Assembly: GCF_027595165.1 (NCBI RefSeq) | Contig: NZ_CP097291.1 | Span: forward strand, 1,736,001-1,800,000 | Direction of reading: 5' to 3' | From: Providencia sp. PROV188 | GTDB lineage: Bacteria > Pseudomonadota > Gammaproteobacteria > Enterobacterales > Enterobacteriaceae | Length of the DNA: 64,000 bases | Part shown: positions 17,368 through 27,499 of the stretch, one piece after another | Layout: each line of letters begins with the position of its first letter | Numbering within the stretch: position 1 is the first letter of the stretch | The notes under the pieces: model-generated | The model's input: only the letters and a program-made list of their open reading frames with translations | Told to the model about the DNA's origin: nothing | Database searches by the model: none | Position numbers and translations under genes: made by a program

Positions 17368-20010
17368 ATGAAACGGGCAATAAAAATACTGTTTTTCTTA
17401 TTAGGGGTGAGTGTTGTGCTCCTAATCATATTATGGTCAACATTAACCCGTTGGGCGCCCATTGTTGCGAGTCATTTTTTACCGCCGCCAGTGACGCTGT
17501 CACTTTCTGAGCCACAACTTGTTAATCATCAAATTAGATTCCCGAGTGTGGGATTAAGTGCAAATAATTGTTCTCTTGTCACAGTAACGGATGCCAGAAT
17601 CTCTTTTTTCCCGATTAGAGCCAAAATTGATGGGCTTGATGTTAATGCGGAATGTTTGGATAGCATCAAAACGAGTGAGGAGTCACCAAGTTCTCCTATC
17701 AATATCACCGAGATACTGGATGCACTCCCTCAATTTTCACTCGTCATTGATAAAATCACACTGCATTCTTGGGAACAATATCAAGGGAGTTTATGGTTAC
17801 GCAGTACCGCTGATTCTCCACTTATGTTGGATTATCAGGGGGAAAATGTACGGGTTTCTTCTTTTGTTAATTCACAAAATCAACTGATTGTGCAGCAATT
17901 TTCGGCAACATTACCTCAGAGCACATTAGCGTTAGAAGAGTTGCAAACACTGGATCAACGTAAGCCACAAGAAGAGCCACAACATATTGAATTAACCGCG
18001 CAATTGGCTTTACCTCTGACGACGGCTCAACTGCCCGAAACGGGAGATATCGAAGCGCAATTTAAGCTTATTGAGTTAAATAAACGCTTAAATACAAAAT
18101 TGCATTGGCAGCGCGACCAAGGATTGCTGACTGTGACGGATCTTGAGCAGCAACAAGAATTATTCCATCTTCCATGGCAGGTTTCATCATCACAAGTGAT
18201 CGTAACGGATGGCCAATGGCGCTGGGATGATGCACAAGTTCCACTTCATGGTGGAATTGCATTTCAAATTGATAACTGGAATCAAGCCCTGAGTGAGTTT
18301 GTGGTTTCAGGACGTTTGAATATGTTGACTGATGCAAAAAAAGGAAAAGCTAACTTAGTTCTTACCCTTGAACCTAGCCGTATCAATCTCCTCGATGCAA
18401 ATATTGATTTTAGACTCAACGGTCAAGTGAAATACGATGACATGGTGCTGGATATCAATTTGCCAGCAAAAATTGCAGGTCAGTTGGTTTCACCCACCGT
18501 TGCATTTATGCCCGGCTCATTAATGAGAGCCTATGGGCAGGTTTCACCGACAATTCTGTTACGGGAAATACGCTTACCTTTGGCGGGTACGCGTTTAAAT
18601 GCCGACGGAATTTCGGGGCGCTTACAAGCGATTTTAAAAGTAAAAGAACAGTACTGGGGGGATTTTGATATTCACCTCGATGGTAGCGCGAATAAGTTTA
18701 ATATTGATAAAGGTAAATGGTTCTGGAATTACTGGGGAAATGCTCAGCTACCCGCGTTAGCCGCTCGTTGGGATGTGAAAGGTAACGGTAATTGGCAAGA
18801 TACACGATTAACGCTCAATAGTTTAAATACGGGATTTGACCAAATTAAATATGGTTTACTCTCCATGTCTGCTCCACGCCTTAAATTGACATCGCCACTG
18901 GTTTGGCAGAGAGACCCAGCAAAAGCTGATTTTTATGGCGCATTGCAATTAACTAGTAATCGAATGTTATTTGGTGCTGACAGCTATTTACCTAAAATTA
19001 CGGCGAATGCAGAACTTAAAGGTACATCCCCAGCCAGTTTTCAGTTAAAAGGGGATTTAAGTACTAGGCAAGTAGGACCTATCGTGATATTTGGGCGCTG
19101 GGACGGTGAACGTCTGCGTGGTGAAGCACGTTGGCCAGAGCAGTCAGTGAAAGCATTTCAAACATTAATTCCGAAAGACCTAAATATTGAATTACGGGAG
19201 GGTAAACTATTTTCTCAAGCCGCTTTTTCCATGACTCCAGAAAATGGTTTTATTGCTGGTGGGCATTGGCGAGTGCAAAATACGAGCTTATGGATGAAGG
19301 ATGGTGAGCTTAATGGTTTGGATTTTGTCTTGCCGTGGAAATTACATAATAGTACGTGGACATTAGGTGAAAAATCGCCCGTTAAATTACGAATAAAACA
19401 TGTCTCGAACTTATTCGAATTCACCGATATCAAAGCGGATTTATCGGGAACATATCCTCCAACGGAAACGCATCCGATCCAACTGAGTAATGTTGGATTT
19501 AAAATGTTAGGTGGTGAAATTAATCTCGATTTACTTCGTTGGCCACAAAATAAACCCGCGACGATAAGTGTCCACCAAGTGGAACTTAGCGAATTATTCA
19601 CAAAACTAAAAGTCTCACAATTTGCTGTTTCTGGTCGAGTAAATGGCGAGTTGCCATTTTACCTGAATAACCCTGATTGGATTATTAAAGGGGGATGGAT
19701 GGAAAATAGTGGGCCTTTGACATTACGCTTAGATACCAATTTTGTGGAGTCTATCGCCAAAGATAATATTTCAGCGGGATCGGCAATTGGTTGGCTACAA
19801 TATCTTGAAATTCAACGCAGTCGTACGGATGTGAATGTTACCAACTTGGGATTACTCACCATGTCGACTATTCTTGAAGGATATAACACCAAAGAAGCCA
19901 AGAAACGTGAAGTTCACTTAAATTATCACCATGAAGAGAATATTTTTCAGTTATGGCGTAGCTTACGTTTTGGCACTGGCTTAGAAGAATGGCTTGAAAA
20001 GAATATATAG
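17368..20010 (+). CDS. ydbH: AsmA-like envelope phospholipid transport protein YdbH
   Basis: An 880-residue protein with one N-terminal membrane anchor (about residues 5-25, ILFFLLGVSVVLLIILWS) and a long periplasmic beta-rich body. It matches YdbH (879 in E. coli), which with TamB and YhdP belongs to the bridge-like proteins that move phospholipids from the inner to the outer membrane. The C-terminal region contains SAGSAIGWLQYLEIQRSRTD and a final NYHHEENIFQLW segment typical of this family. It is the first of three genes ydbH-ynbE-ydbL with gaps of 17 bp and a 4-bp overlap, as in E. coli. No truncation is visible. Confidence 0.95.
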   Translation: MKRAIKILFFLLGVSVVLLIILWSTLTRWAPIVASHFLPPPVTLSLSEPQLVNHQIRFPSVGLSANNCSLVTVTDARISFFPIRAKIDGLDVNAECLDSIKTSEESPSSPINITEILDALPQFSLVIDKITLHSWEQYQGSLWLRSTADSPLMLDYQGENVRVSSFVNSQNQLIVQQFSATLPQSTLALEELQTLDQRKPQEEPQHIELTAQLALPLTTAQLPETGDIEAQFKLIELNKRLNTKLHWQRDQGLLTVTDLEQQQELFHLPWQVSSSQVIVTDGQWRWDDAQVPLHGGIAFQIDNWNQALSEFVVSGRLNMLTDAKKGKANLVLTLEPSRINLLDANIDFRLNGQVKYDDMVLDINLPAKIAGQLVSPTVAFMPGSLMRAYGQVSPTILLREIRLPLAGTRLNADGISGRLQAILKVKEQYWGDFDIHLDGSANKFNIDKGKWFWNYWGNAQLPALAARWDVKGNGNWQDTRLTLNSLNTGFDQIKYGLLSMSAPRLKLTSPLVWQRDPAKADFYGALQLTSNRMLFGADSYLPKITANAELKGTSPASFQLKGDLSTRQVGPIVIFGRWDGERLRGEARWPEQSVKAFQTLIPKDLNIELREGKLFSQAAFSMTPENGFIAGGHWRVQNTSLWMKDGELNGLDFVLPWKLHNSTWTLGEKSPVKLRIKHVSNLFEFTDIKADLSGTYPPTETHPIQLSNVGFKMLGGEINLDLLRWPQNKPATISVHQVELSELFTKLKVSQFAVSGRVNGELPFYLNNPDWIIKGGWMENSGPLTLRLDTNFVESIAKDNISAGSAIGWLQYLEIQRSRTDVNVTNLGLLTMSTILEGYNTKEAKKREVHLNYHHEENIFQLWRSLRFGTGLEEWLEKNI

Positions 20011-20027
20011 AAGAGAAAAGGACTAAC

Positions 20028-20234
20028 GTGAAAACATTAAAATTGATCATGATGATGGCAATGGCATCGCTATTAACGGCATGTTTACGCGTAGAAGTCG
20101 CTACGCCAGATAAGCCAATTAACATCAATATGAATGTTAAGATTGAACATGAAATCCAAATTAAAGCTGACCGACAAGTCGAAGAGTTATTGAAAGAAAA
20201 CAGCGATCTATTCGGTGAGGTACCTGCAAAATGA
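20028..20234 (+). CDS. ynbE: Outer-membrane lipoprotein YnbE
   Basis: A 68-residue lipoprotein with a signal peptide ending in LLTAC (Cys19) and a short acidic/basic mature part (NINMNVKIEHEIQIKADRQV). It matches YnbE, which is reported to interact with YdbH and complete the bridge at the outer membrane. The start is GTG with an AAGGA site. Its stop overlaps the ydbL start (ATGA), so translation is probably coupled. Confidence 0.93.
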   Translation: MKTLKLIMMMAMASLLTACLRVEVATPDKPININMNVKIEHEIQIKADRQVEELLKENSDLFGEVPAK

Positions 20235-20560
20235 TGAACTGGTTTAAAGTCGTCACGTTATGTTCCACATTAAGCATATTTTCTGCATTTGCTCTGACTG
20301 TGGAAGAAGGTAAAACTCACGGTCTGGTAGGGGAAACCTTATCAGGATATTTGGCGGTAATTGACCAAAGTAGTGCAGATGCAAAGCAATTGGTTGAACA
20401 TATTAATACTGAAAGAAAAAACCGATATACAGAAATTGCAGATAAAAATGGGCTTAAAACCAACGATGTCGCAAGAATGGCAGGGCAAAAATTGGTTGAA
20501 CGTGCACCCGCGGGAGAATATGTACGCGGTATTAATGGGCAATGGATGCTGAAAAAATAA
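20231..20560 (+). CDS. ydbL: Periplasmic DUF1318 protein YdbL
   Basis: A 109-residue secreted protein with a signal peptide (about 1-21, ending SAFA) and a DUF1318 domain containing EEGKTHGLVGETLSGYLAVI, EHINTERKNRYTEIA and MAGQKLVERAPAGEYVRG. It matches YdbL, the third member of the ydbH-ynbE-ydbL operon, thought to modulate YdbH-YnbE assembly. Start by 4-bp overlap with ynbE; a second ATG immediately follows. A terminator lies directly after the stop. Confidence 0.93.
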   Translation: MMNWFKVVTLCSTLSIFSAFALTVEEGKTHGLVGETLSGYLAVIDQSSADAKQLVEHINTERKNRYTEIADKNGLKTNDVARMAGQKLVERAPAGEYVRGINGQWMLKK

Positions 20561-20561
20561 A

Positions 20562-20608
20562 AATGCGCACTATTTTTAATTTTAGATGAAATAAGTGCGC
20601 ATTATTTT
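20562..20608 (+). terminator. Terminator after ydbL
   Basis: AATGCGCACT (20562-20571) pairs with AGTGCGCATT (20594-20603), followed by ATTTTC. It can also serve azoR on the other strand. Confidence 0.75.
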
Positions 20609-20659
20609 CGATGCTAAATTAAGAACCAGCAGTAAAGCGTTATTTAACGAGGCATACTG

Positions 20660-21259
20660 TTAAGCAATCAGTGAATCAATATGGTTTTTCGCATGTGATT
20701 GCGCTTTCTCTGCTGATTCAGCGCCTAACGAGGTGCCTTCCGCGAAAACAAATTCAATGTTTTTAATGCCAATGAAATTCAAAAATAGGGTGATGTAAGG
20801 CACCATGATATCCGTTGGTGTATCTTTATAAATCCCGCCTCGGCTAGTCAGAACATATGCACGCTTATTGGTTAATAGCCCCACAGCACCTTGTTCGGTA
20901 TATTTAAAGGTATGACCAGATCGGGCGATAAAATCAAAGTAATGTTTCAGCTGAGAAGGCACTGAAAAATTGTACATCGGTGCGGTGATCACTAAAACAT
21001 CGCTTTGTTTAATCTCATCAATGAGTTGATTTGATAGGTTTAAATGTGCTTGTTGCTGCTCAGTTTTAGTGTCAGTAGGTGCAAAAGCTGCTAAAATTTC
21101 GCCATCAATCGCAGGGATCGGCTGGTTAACTAAATCTCGAACTATAAATTCATCATCGGGATTTTTTTCTTGCCACTGTTGTACAAAATAATCAGCCATT
21201 TTATTGCTGTGTGAATAATCTGCCAAAATGCTTGATTTCAATAGTAGTACTTTACTCAT
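20660..21259 (-). CDS. azoR: FMN-dependent NADH-azoreductase
   Basis: AzoR is a cytosolic flavoprotein that reduces quinones and azo compounds with NADH through FMN. The 199-residue protein has the N-terminal KVLLLKSSILADYSHSNKMADYF (FMN phosphate loop), the middle segment APMYNFSVPSQLKHYFDFIARSG that contacts the flavin, and LTSRGGIYK. Length equals that of E. coli AzoR (201). It is divergent from hrpA, the E. coli arrangement; the 222-bp gap holds both promoters. Confidence 0.96.
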   Translation of the reverse strand: MSKVLLLKSSILADYSHSNKMADYFVQQWQEKNPDDEFIVRDLVNQPIPAIDGEILAAFAPTDTKTEQQQAHLNLSNQLIDEIKQSDVLVITAPMYNFSVPSQLKHYFDFIARSGHTFKYTEQGAVGLLTNKRAYVLTSRGGIYKDTPTDIMVPYITLFLNFIGIKNIEFVFAEGTSLGAESAEKAQSHAKNHIDSLIA

Positions 21260-21481
21260 TATTTTCCTCGAAACTCATGTGTCTATCTCATCAGATAATG
21301 ATGATACTCGGTATGTGGCAGATTAATAGGAAGAAATTTAGAAGTCATACTTCAAAAAAACTGATGGTATTTGTATGAAATAACTAAAATCATAAAATAA
21401 ACCTAAATATTATCTTTAGCCACCACATGATTATAGGTTGATGAGTGGCGTTATAATGAATTGAAAAATAAGGATTTAAGA

Positions 21482-24400
21482 ATGGATTCCATTCTATCAG
21501 CATTACATGCTGACATTGAACAAACATCACTGCGTGATCAATGGCAACTGAAGAAACGCCTTCACGGCATCTCAAAAATACAAGATCAAAAATCTCGTAT
21601 GGCAGTTATCGAAGTCATCAAAGGGGATATTGAAAAGGCAAAACAGAAGGTTGAGAAAAAACGTCTGAATATGCCGAAAATTGTTTATCCTGAAAACTTA
21701 CCAGTTAGCCAAAGAAAACAAGCTATTTTTGATGCGATTAATCAGCATCAAGTGGTGATCATTGCTGGTGAAACGGGGTCAGGTAAAACCACGCAGATCC
21801 CTAAAATTTGCTTAGAGCTGGGCCGTGGCGTGAAGGGCTTTATTGGTCATACTCAGCCAAGAAGATTAGCGGCTCGCTCAGTGGCTTCGCGACTTGCACA
21901 AGAGTTAGAGTGTGAGCTAGGTACAAATGTCGGTTATAAAGTCCGCTTTAGTGACCAAGTGAGCGATACCACCCAAGTTAAATTAATGACGGATGGTATT
22001 TTACTGGCGGAATTGCAGAATGATAAATTGCTATTGCAATATGACACAATTATTATCGATGAAGCCCATGAGCGCAGTTTAAATATTGATTTTATTTTAG
22101 GTTATTTACGTCAATTATTGCCTAAGCGCCCTGATTTAAAAGTCATTATTACATCAGCGACGATTGATCCAGAGCGATTCTCTCGACACTTCGGTCATGC
22201 GCCAATTGTTGAAGTTTCAGGGCGAACATACCCAGTTGAAGTGCGTTATCGCCCAATTATGGGGGACGACAATGACAGCGAACGCGACCAAATTGACGGT
22301 ATTATCGATGCTGTTAATGAGCTAGGGCGTGAAAGTGCCGGCGATATTCTGATTTTTATGAGTGGTGAGCGAGAAATTCGTGACACCGCTGATGCACTAT
22401 CCAAACTACAGCTGCGCCATACGGAAGTCTTACCGCTATTTGCACGGTTATCTAACAGTGAGCAAAACCGAATTTTCCATCCTCATGGTGGTCGCCGAAT
22501 TATTCTCGCAACGAACGTGGCAGAAACCTCACTGACGGTTCCGGGGATCAAGTATGTGATTGATACGGGTTATGCACGTATCAGCCGTTATAGTTATCGC
22601 ACCAAGGTACAACGCTTACCGGTCGAAGCGATTTCACAAGCCTCTGCCAATCAGCGTAAAGGGCGATGTGGCCGTGTTTCGGACGGTATCTGTATCCGCT
22701 TGTATTCTGAAGAGGATTTCTTATCTCGACCGGAGTTCACCGATCCTGAAATCCTAAGAACCAACCTGGCGTCGGTCATTTTACAGATGACCTCAATCGG
22801 ACTTGGGGATATTGCGGCATTTCCATTCGTTGAAGCACCGGATAAGCGTAATATTCAAGATGGTGTCAAATTACTGGAAGAGCTTGGTGGGATCCAACCT
22901 CACAAAGATGCAGATAAAGGTTATCGATTAACCGATATCGGACGCCAGCTAGCACAGCTCCCCGTTGACCCGCGTTTAGCGCGAATGGTGATTGAAGCCA
23001 GAAAGTATGGCGCGGTACGCGAAACAATGGTGATCGTTTCGGCATTATCGATTCAAGATCCCCGCGAAAGACCACTTGATAAACAGCAAGCTTCTGATGA
23101 AAAACACCGACGTTTCCATGATAAGCAATCGGATTTTCTGGCATTTTTAAATCTGTGGGATTATTTAAAACAGCAGCAAGAAGAATTATCTAACGCACAA
23201 TTTAGAAAAATGTGCCGTCAGGATTTCCTTAATTATTTGCGAATTCGCGAGTGGCAAGATCTCTACACGCAGTTGCGTCAAGTCGTGAAAGAACAAGGGT
23301 TTGCTATCAACAGTGCTCCAGCAGATTTTCGCAGTATTCATGTCTCGCTATTGGCAGGGTTGCTCTCACATATCGGCCAGAAAGATGCTGAAAAACACGA
23401 GTTTACGGGAGCGCGAAATGCGCGATTTACTATTTTCCCAGGTTCTGGTTTATTCAAAAAACCACCGAAGTGGACGATGGTTGCTGAACTGGTTGAAACA
23501 TCAAAGTTGTGGGGGCGGATTGCGGCTTCGATTGATCCTGAATGGATTGAACCTCTAGCTGAGCATTTAGTGAAACACCACTATAGCGAACCCCATTGGT
23601 CAAAATCAGAAGGTGCTGTCACAGCATCGGAAAAAGTGACTTTATACGGGTTACCGATTATTGCTTCACGCCAAGTCAATTATGGCTCTATTGATCCATT
23701 ATTATGCCGCGAACTCTTTATTCGTCATGCACTGGTGGAAGGTGACTGGAATACCCGTCACGCGTTCTTTAGAGCTAACCTAAAACTGTTATCAGAAGTA
23801 GAAGATCTGGAACACAAATCACGTCGCCGTGACATTTTAGTGGATGACGAAACGCTATTTGCATTTTATGACCAGCGTATCCCGAATGATGTGATTTCCT
23901 CTCGCCATTTTGATAAATGGTGGAAGGCTGTATCAAAACAGCAACCGGATTTGCTCAGTTTTGAAAAAAATATGCTGATCAAAGAAGATGCAGGAAATGT
24001 ATCGGCGCTTGATTACCCGAATTATTGGCATCAAGGCGATCTTAAATTCCGTTTAAGCTACCAGTTTGAACCAGGCACTGATGCCGATGGAGTCACCGTT
24101 CATATCCCATTAGCTATTTTGAATCAGGTGCAAAATGTGGGCTTTGACTGGCAAGTACCGGGTCTGCGCCATGAATTAATCGTTGCGTTAATCAAATCAT
24201 TGCCTAAACCTATCCGTCGTAATTTTGTGCCTGCACCAAACTATGCATCTGCATTTTTGGAGCGAGTTCCGACCCCAGAAGGCAGCGTGTTAGATAAACT
24301 AGAACGTGAACTGCGCCGAATGACGGGGGTTACGGTCGAGCGTGAAGCTTGGCAGTTAGACCAACTTCCAGTACATTTAAAAATGACCTACCGAGTGGTG

Positions 24401-25381
24401 AATGACAAAAATAAAACTGTCGCGGAAGGGCAAGATCTGGATGTCTTAAAAGATAGCCTTAAGGAAAAAGTGCAAGAAACACTGTCCGAGGTTGTGGATG
24501 ATGGTATTGAACAAAGTGGCTTGCATATTTGGAGTTTCGGAGAGTTGCCACAACGTTATGAACAAAAACGCGGAGGATATTCAGTTAAAGCCTATCCAGC
24601 GTTAGTGGATGAAAAGAACAGTGTGGGGATCCGTGTTTTTGAAACCGAATTTGAACAACAGCAAGCAATGTGGGGCGGAATTCGGCGATTATTACTCTTG
24701 AATATTCCATCGCCAATCAAATATTTGCATGAAAAGCTGCCGAATAAATCCAAATTGGGGCTCTATTTTAACCCTTACGGTAAAGTGCTTGAGTTAATTG
24801 ATGACTGTATCGCGTGTGGTATTGATCAGCTGATTGCAACTTATGGCGGCGCGGTATGGACTGAAGAGCAGTTCGAATCATTGAAAGAGTATGCGAGAGC
24901 GGAATTGAACGATGTGGTTGTGAATATCGCCAAACAAGTTGAGCAAATCTTAACGGCTGTATTTGCTATCAATAAACGGTTGAAAGGCCGCGTTGATTTT
25001 TCGATGGCGCTCGCATTGTCTGATCTCAAAGCTCAAATGTCAGGATTGGTATTTAAAGGGTTTGTGACAGAGCAGGGCTGGAAGCGATTACCGGATATTT
25101 TGCGTTACTTAAACGGAATTGAACGCCGATTGGAAAAGTTAGCTATCGATCCAAATCGTGACCGTGCTCAGATGAGCAAAGTTGAACACGTACAAACCAT
25201 GTGGCAGCAGTGGATGAGTAAACTAACGCCACTACAAAAGCAGTTACCGGAAGTACAGGAAGTTCGCTGGATGATTGAAGAGTTACGAGTGAGTTTATTC
25301 GCTCAACAGCTTGGAACGCCATACCCGATATCGGATAAACGGATCATTCAAACCATGGAAAGTTTAACGCAGCAACTATAG
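21482..25381 (+). CDS. hrpA: ATP-dependent RNA helicase HrpA (DEAH box)
   Basis: HrpA is a DEAH/RHA RNA helicase that acts on stalled or collided ribosomes. The 1299-residue protein carries motif I GETGSGKTT (about residue 96), motif II DEAH in IIIDEAHERS (about 193), motif III TSATI, motif V LATNVAETSLTVPG and motif VI QRKGRCGRVSDG. The HA2 and OB-fold domains and the long C-terminal DUF3418 region follow. The ATG at 21482 is chosen for its AAGGA site and agreement with E. coli length (1300). Divergent from azoR. Confidence 0.97.
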   Translation: MDSILSALHADIEQTSLRDQWQLKKRLHGISKIQDQKSRMAVIEVIKGDIEKAKQKVEKKRLNMPKIVYPENLPVSQRKQAIFDAINQHQVVIIAGETGSGKTTQIPKICLELGRGVKGFIGHTQPRRLAARSVASRLAQELECELGTNVGYKVRFSDQVSDTTQVKLMTDGILLAELQNDKLLLQYDTIIIDEAHERSLNIDFILGYLRQLLPKRPDLKVIITSATIDPERFSRHFGHAPIVEVSGRTYPVEVRYRPIMGDDNDSERDQIDGIIDAVNELGRESAGDILIFMSGEREIRDTADALSKLQLRHTEVLPLFARLSNSEQNRIFHPHGGRRIILATNVAETSLTVPGIKYVIDTGYARISRYSYRTKVQRLPVEAISQASANQRKGRCGRVSDGICIRLYSEEDFLSRPEFTDPEILRTNLASVILQMTSIGLGDIAAFPFVEAPDKRNIQDGVKLLEELGGIQPHKDADKGYRLTDIGRQLAQLPVDPRLARMVIEARKYGAVRETMVIVSALSIQDPRERPLDKQQASDEKHRRFHDKQSDFLAFLNLWDYLKQQQEELSNAQFRKMCRQDFLNYLRIREWQDLYTQLRQVVKEQGFAINSAPADFRSIHVSLLAGLLSHIGQKDAEKHEFTGARNARFTIFPGSGLFKKPPKWTMVAELVETSKLWGRIAASIDPEWIEPLAEHLVKHHYSEPHWSKSEGAVTASEKVTLYGLPIIASRQVNYGSIDPLLCRELFIRHALVEGDWNTRHAFFRANLKLLSEVEDLEHKSRRRDILVDDETLFAFYDQRIPNDVISSRHFDKWWKAVSKQQPDLLSFEKNMLIKEDAGNVSALDYPNYWHQGDLKFRLSYQFEPGTDADGVTVHIPLAILNQVQNVGFDWQVPGLRHELIVALIKSLPKPIRRNFVPAPNYASAFLERVPTPEGSVLDKLERELRRMTGVTVEREAWQLDQLPVHLKMTYRVVNDKNKTVAEGQDLDVLKDSLKEKVQETLSEVVDDGIEQSGLHIWSFGELPQRYEQKRGGYSVKAYPALVDEKNSVGIRVFETEFEQQQAMWGGIRRLLLLNIPSPIKYLHEKLPNKSKLGLYFNPYGKVLELIDDCIACGIDQLIATYGGAVWTEEQFESLKEYARAELNDVVVNIAKQVEQILTAVFAINKRLKGRVDFSMALALSDLKAQMSGLVFKGFVTEQGWKRLPDILRYLNGIERRLEKLAIDPNRDRAQMSKVEHVQTMWQQWMSKLTPLQKQLPEVQEVRWMIEELRVSLFAQQLGTPYPISDKRIIQTMESLTQQL

Positions 25382-25433
25382 CTAGGGGTCAATGATAGCG
25401 TTAGGCTGGGGATAATTTATTGTTTAATAAGAT

Positions 25434-25474
25434 AAAAATGCGTGATGTGGTAACGGTACCGCTCGCGCATTTTT
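25434..25474 (+). terminator. Terminator after hrpA
   Basis: AAAAATGCG pairs with CGCATTTTT, with an inner GGTA/TACC stem. A T-run follows. It lies about 50 bp beyond the hrpA stop. Confidence 0.8.
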
Positions 25475-25727
25475 TATTGTGAAATTATTAATTACGGATA
25501 AGCTTTACTACCCAATCTCATTTTAGTTACAACATACTAATGGTTTTTACCATGCCTACATTAACAACTGAGTTGTCTGCAATATATTTGCCTTGCTAGC
25601 GTGGTTTGGGGCTTATCGTTTTTTGAATTTCTGTATTGGTGAATAGTCATTCAAAAACTACATCACCAAAAGGATGATAATTGTAAAAAGCGAGGAGGTT
25701 GGTCAGGGGAAAAGAAGATAATACAAA

Positions 25728-25761
25728 GCGAGCTAAATTCAATACGTTAAATTTAGCTCGC
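25728..25761 (-). terminator. Terminator after the ydgI gene
   Basis: GCGAGCTAAATT (25728-25739) pairs with AATTTAGCTCGC (25750-25761). On the minus strand it is followed by a T-rich tract. The remaining gap between this and the hrpA terminator (25475-25727) holds nothing I recognise. Confidence 0.7.
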
Positions 25762-25776
25762 GACTAAAGAGCGGGA

Positions 25777-27168
25777 TTAAGCTAATAGGGAATATAACGC
25801 TGGCACTGAGGCTATTGCAATTCCAAATGCTAAGATTTTCTCTATTAACTTCAGTGGGGCTTTTGCTGTTTGCTGTGAACGGGCATACAGAAAAATAATG
25901 ATCCCCGGCGCATACAGCACTACAGAGAGCATTAAGTTAATCAATCCAGATGCGTACAACAGCCATAATCCATAGACAGCAGCAACAAAACCAACCGCGA
26001 GCAGGGCTTTGCTATGACGTTGATAAGCAACTTTGACTAAAAAGGCACCGACTAAAAAGTAAGGAACCAAAATCATCTCTGAAGCGATAGTCAGCAGAGT
26101 ATTGTAGTTACTGCCACTTAACCAAATTAGCACTAATGATAGTTGAACTGCACCGTTGGTGAACCATAACGAGGAAGATGGTGCATCATTCTTATTTAAT
26201 TTATTGAAAATTTTAGGGAATGATTGGTATTGTGCGGCAATATACGGAACTTCAGCGGCCATAATTGTCCAGCTCAAATACGCGCCACAAACAGAGATAA
26301 TCAAACCTGCGGCAATAATGATGTCACCGCTAGAGCCAATTAAAGAGACCATTAAAGTCGCCATCGACGGGTTTTTAATCTCAGCCAGATCGGCACGAGG
26401 CATGATCCCAAGAGATAGTAGGGTGACAAGAATATAGATAATTAATGCGGAGCTTACCGCAAAAATGGTAGCTAGACCGACATCTCGGCGGTTTTTCGCC
26501 CGAGCGGAGACGACGACTGCCCCTTCAATACCAATAAAGACCCACAGAGTGATCAGCATGGTGTCTTTTACTTGTTCCCAAACGGGAATGCCAAGGTCAA
26601 TACCGCTAAAATCGGCATCAAAAATATCGAGCTTGAAGGCAAAGAATGCGAGTACGATAAATAACCCAAGAGGGACTAATTTCGCCATCGTGGCGAGTTT
26701 GTTGATCCCCGCCGCAGTTTGCACACCGCGAAGAACTAAGTAATGCACAACCCACAGTAAGATAGATTCACCGATTAGAGCTTGCCAAGTATTACCATCG
26801 CCAAACACAATGTTATCCGGTGTATCGGTGAAGAAGCTGATCGCGGCAAAGACAATCACTAAATAGGAAACGTTGGCGACAACAGCACACAACCAATAGC
26901 CCCATGCAGAACAAAAGCCAATAAACTCACCAAATCCTACTTTTGCATAAGTAAATATTCCGCCATCCAGGTCAGGACGAATTCTGGAAAGGAGTAAAAG
27001 AGAGAATGCAAGAAATAAGATCCCTACGCCCGTGATGGACCAGCCGATGATTAATGCTAATGGGCTTGCCACTTCAGCCATATTTTGAGGAAGGCTAAAT
27101 ACACCAGCACCAACCATTGAGCTAAGAACTAGCGCGGTGAGTGCAGTAAGGCTTAATGTATTTTTCAA
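25777..27168 (-). CDS. ydgI: APC-family amino acid antiporter (YdgI/ArcD, arginine-ornithine type)
   Basis: A 463-residue inner-membrane transporter of the basic amino acid/polyamine antiporter (APA) family with about 12 membrane segments. The helix-1 motif is SSMVGAGVFSLPQNMA and RIRPDLDGGIFTYAK follows; both are near-identical to E. coli YdgI. The expected activity is arginine/ornithine exchange. The start is probably the TTG at 27168, which has AGGA six bases upstream and aligns with the E. coli N-terminus; another TTG at 27195 lacks a site. It stands on the same strand as ydgH, 331 bp downstream, matching the E. coli order ydgI-ydgH-pntA. Confidence 0.88.
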   Translation of the reverse strand: MKNTLSLTALTALVLSSMVGAGVFSLPQNMAEVASPLALIIGWSITGVGILFLAFSLLLLSRIRPDLDGGIFTYAKVGFGEFIGFCSAWGYWLCAVVANVSYLVIVFAAISFFTDTPDNIVFGDGNTWQALIGESILLWVVHYLVLRGVQTAAGINKLATMAKLVPLGLFIVLAFFAFKLDIFDADFSGIDLGIPVWEQVKDTMLITLWVFIGIEGAVVVSARAKNRRDVGLATIFAVSSALIIYILVTLLSLGIMPRADLAEIKNPSMATLMVSLIGSSGDIIIAAGLIISVCGAYLSWTIMAAEVPYIAAQYQSFPKIFNKLNKNDAPSSSLWFTNGAVQLSLVLIWLSGSNYNTLLTIASEMILVPYFLVGAFLVKVAYQRHSKALLAVGFVAAVYGLWLLYASGLINLMLSVVLYAPGIIIFLYARSQQTAKAPLKLIEKILAFGIAIASVPALYSLLA

Positions 27169-27448
27169 TGTATATCCTGGTTGTTGTGCAATCAAAAGTT
27201 AAAATCACGTTAAGATAGCAATGCTATAAATGGATTCACTGTCACAGCTTTTAAATCCAGTTGGATCACCTGCTAAATTAGAGTGTGGATTCTACGAATG
27301 AAATGCGCCAGATGCAATGGGAAAATATGCACAGAACAAGATGTTTTATTCACTTTCGCTATTTATGGTAAATAGGCTCACATTTTATAAAGTGCTAATT
27401 TGAGCTGTTCAGGAATAGGTATCAGGAAGTAGGGCAATGCAAACAAAA
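27169..27448. other. Intergenic region upstream of ydgI
   Basis: This stretch should carry the ydgI promoter on the minus strand, between the gene and the ydgH terminator. I found no clear operator or structured element in it. Confidence 0.5.
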
Positions 27449-27477
27449 AAAGCCAGCTTAATATTTAAGCTGGCTTT
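27449..27477 (-). terminator. Terminator after ydgH
   Basis: AAAGCCAGCTTAA pairs perfectly with TTAAGCTGGCTTT around a 3-base loop. On the minus strand it continues into TTTTTTTG. It separates ydgH from ydgI. Confidence 0.9.
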
Positions 27478-27499
27478 CATAATAAAGTAGAGCTATCGA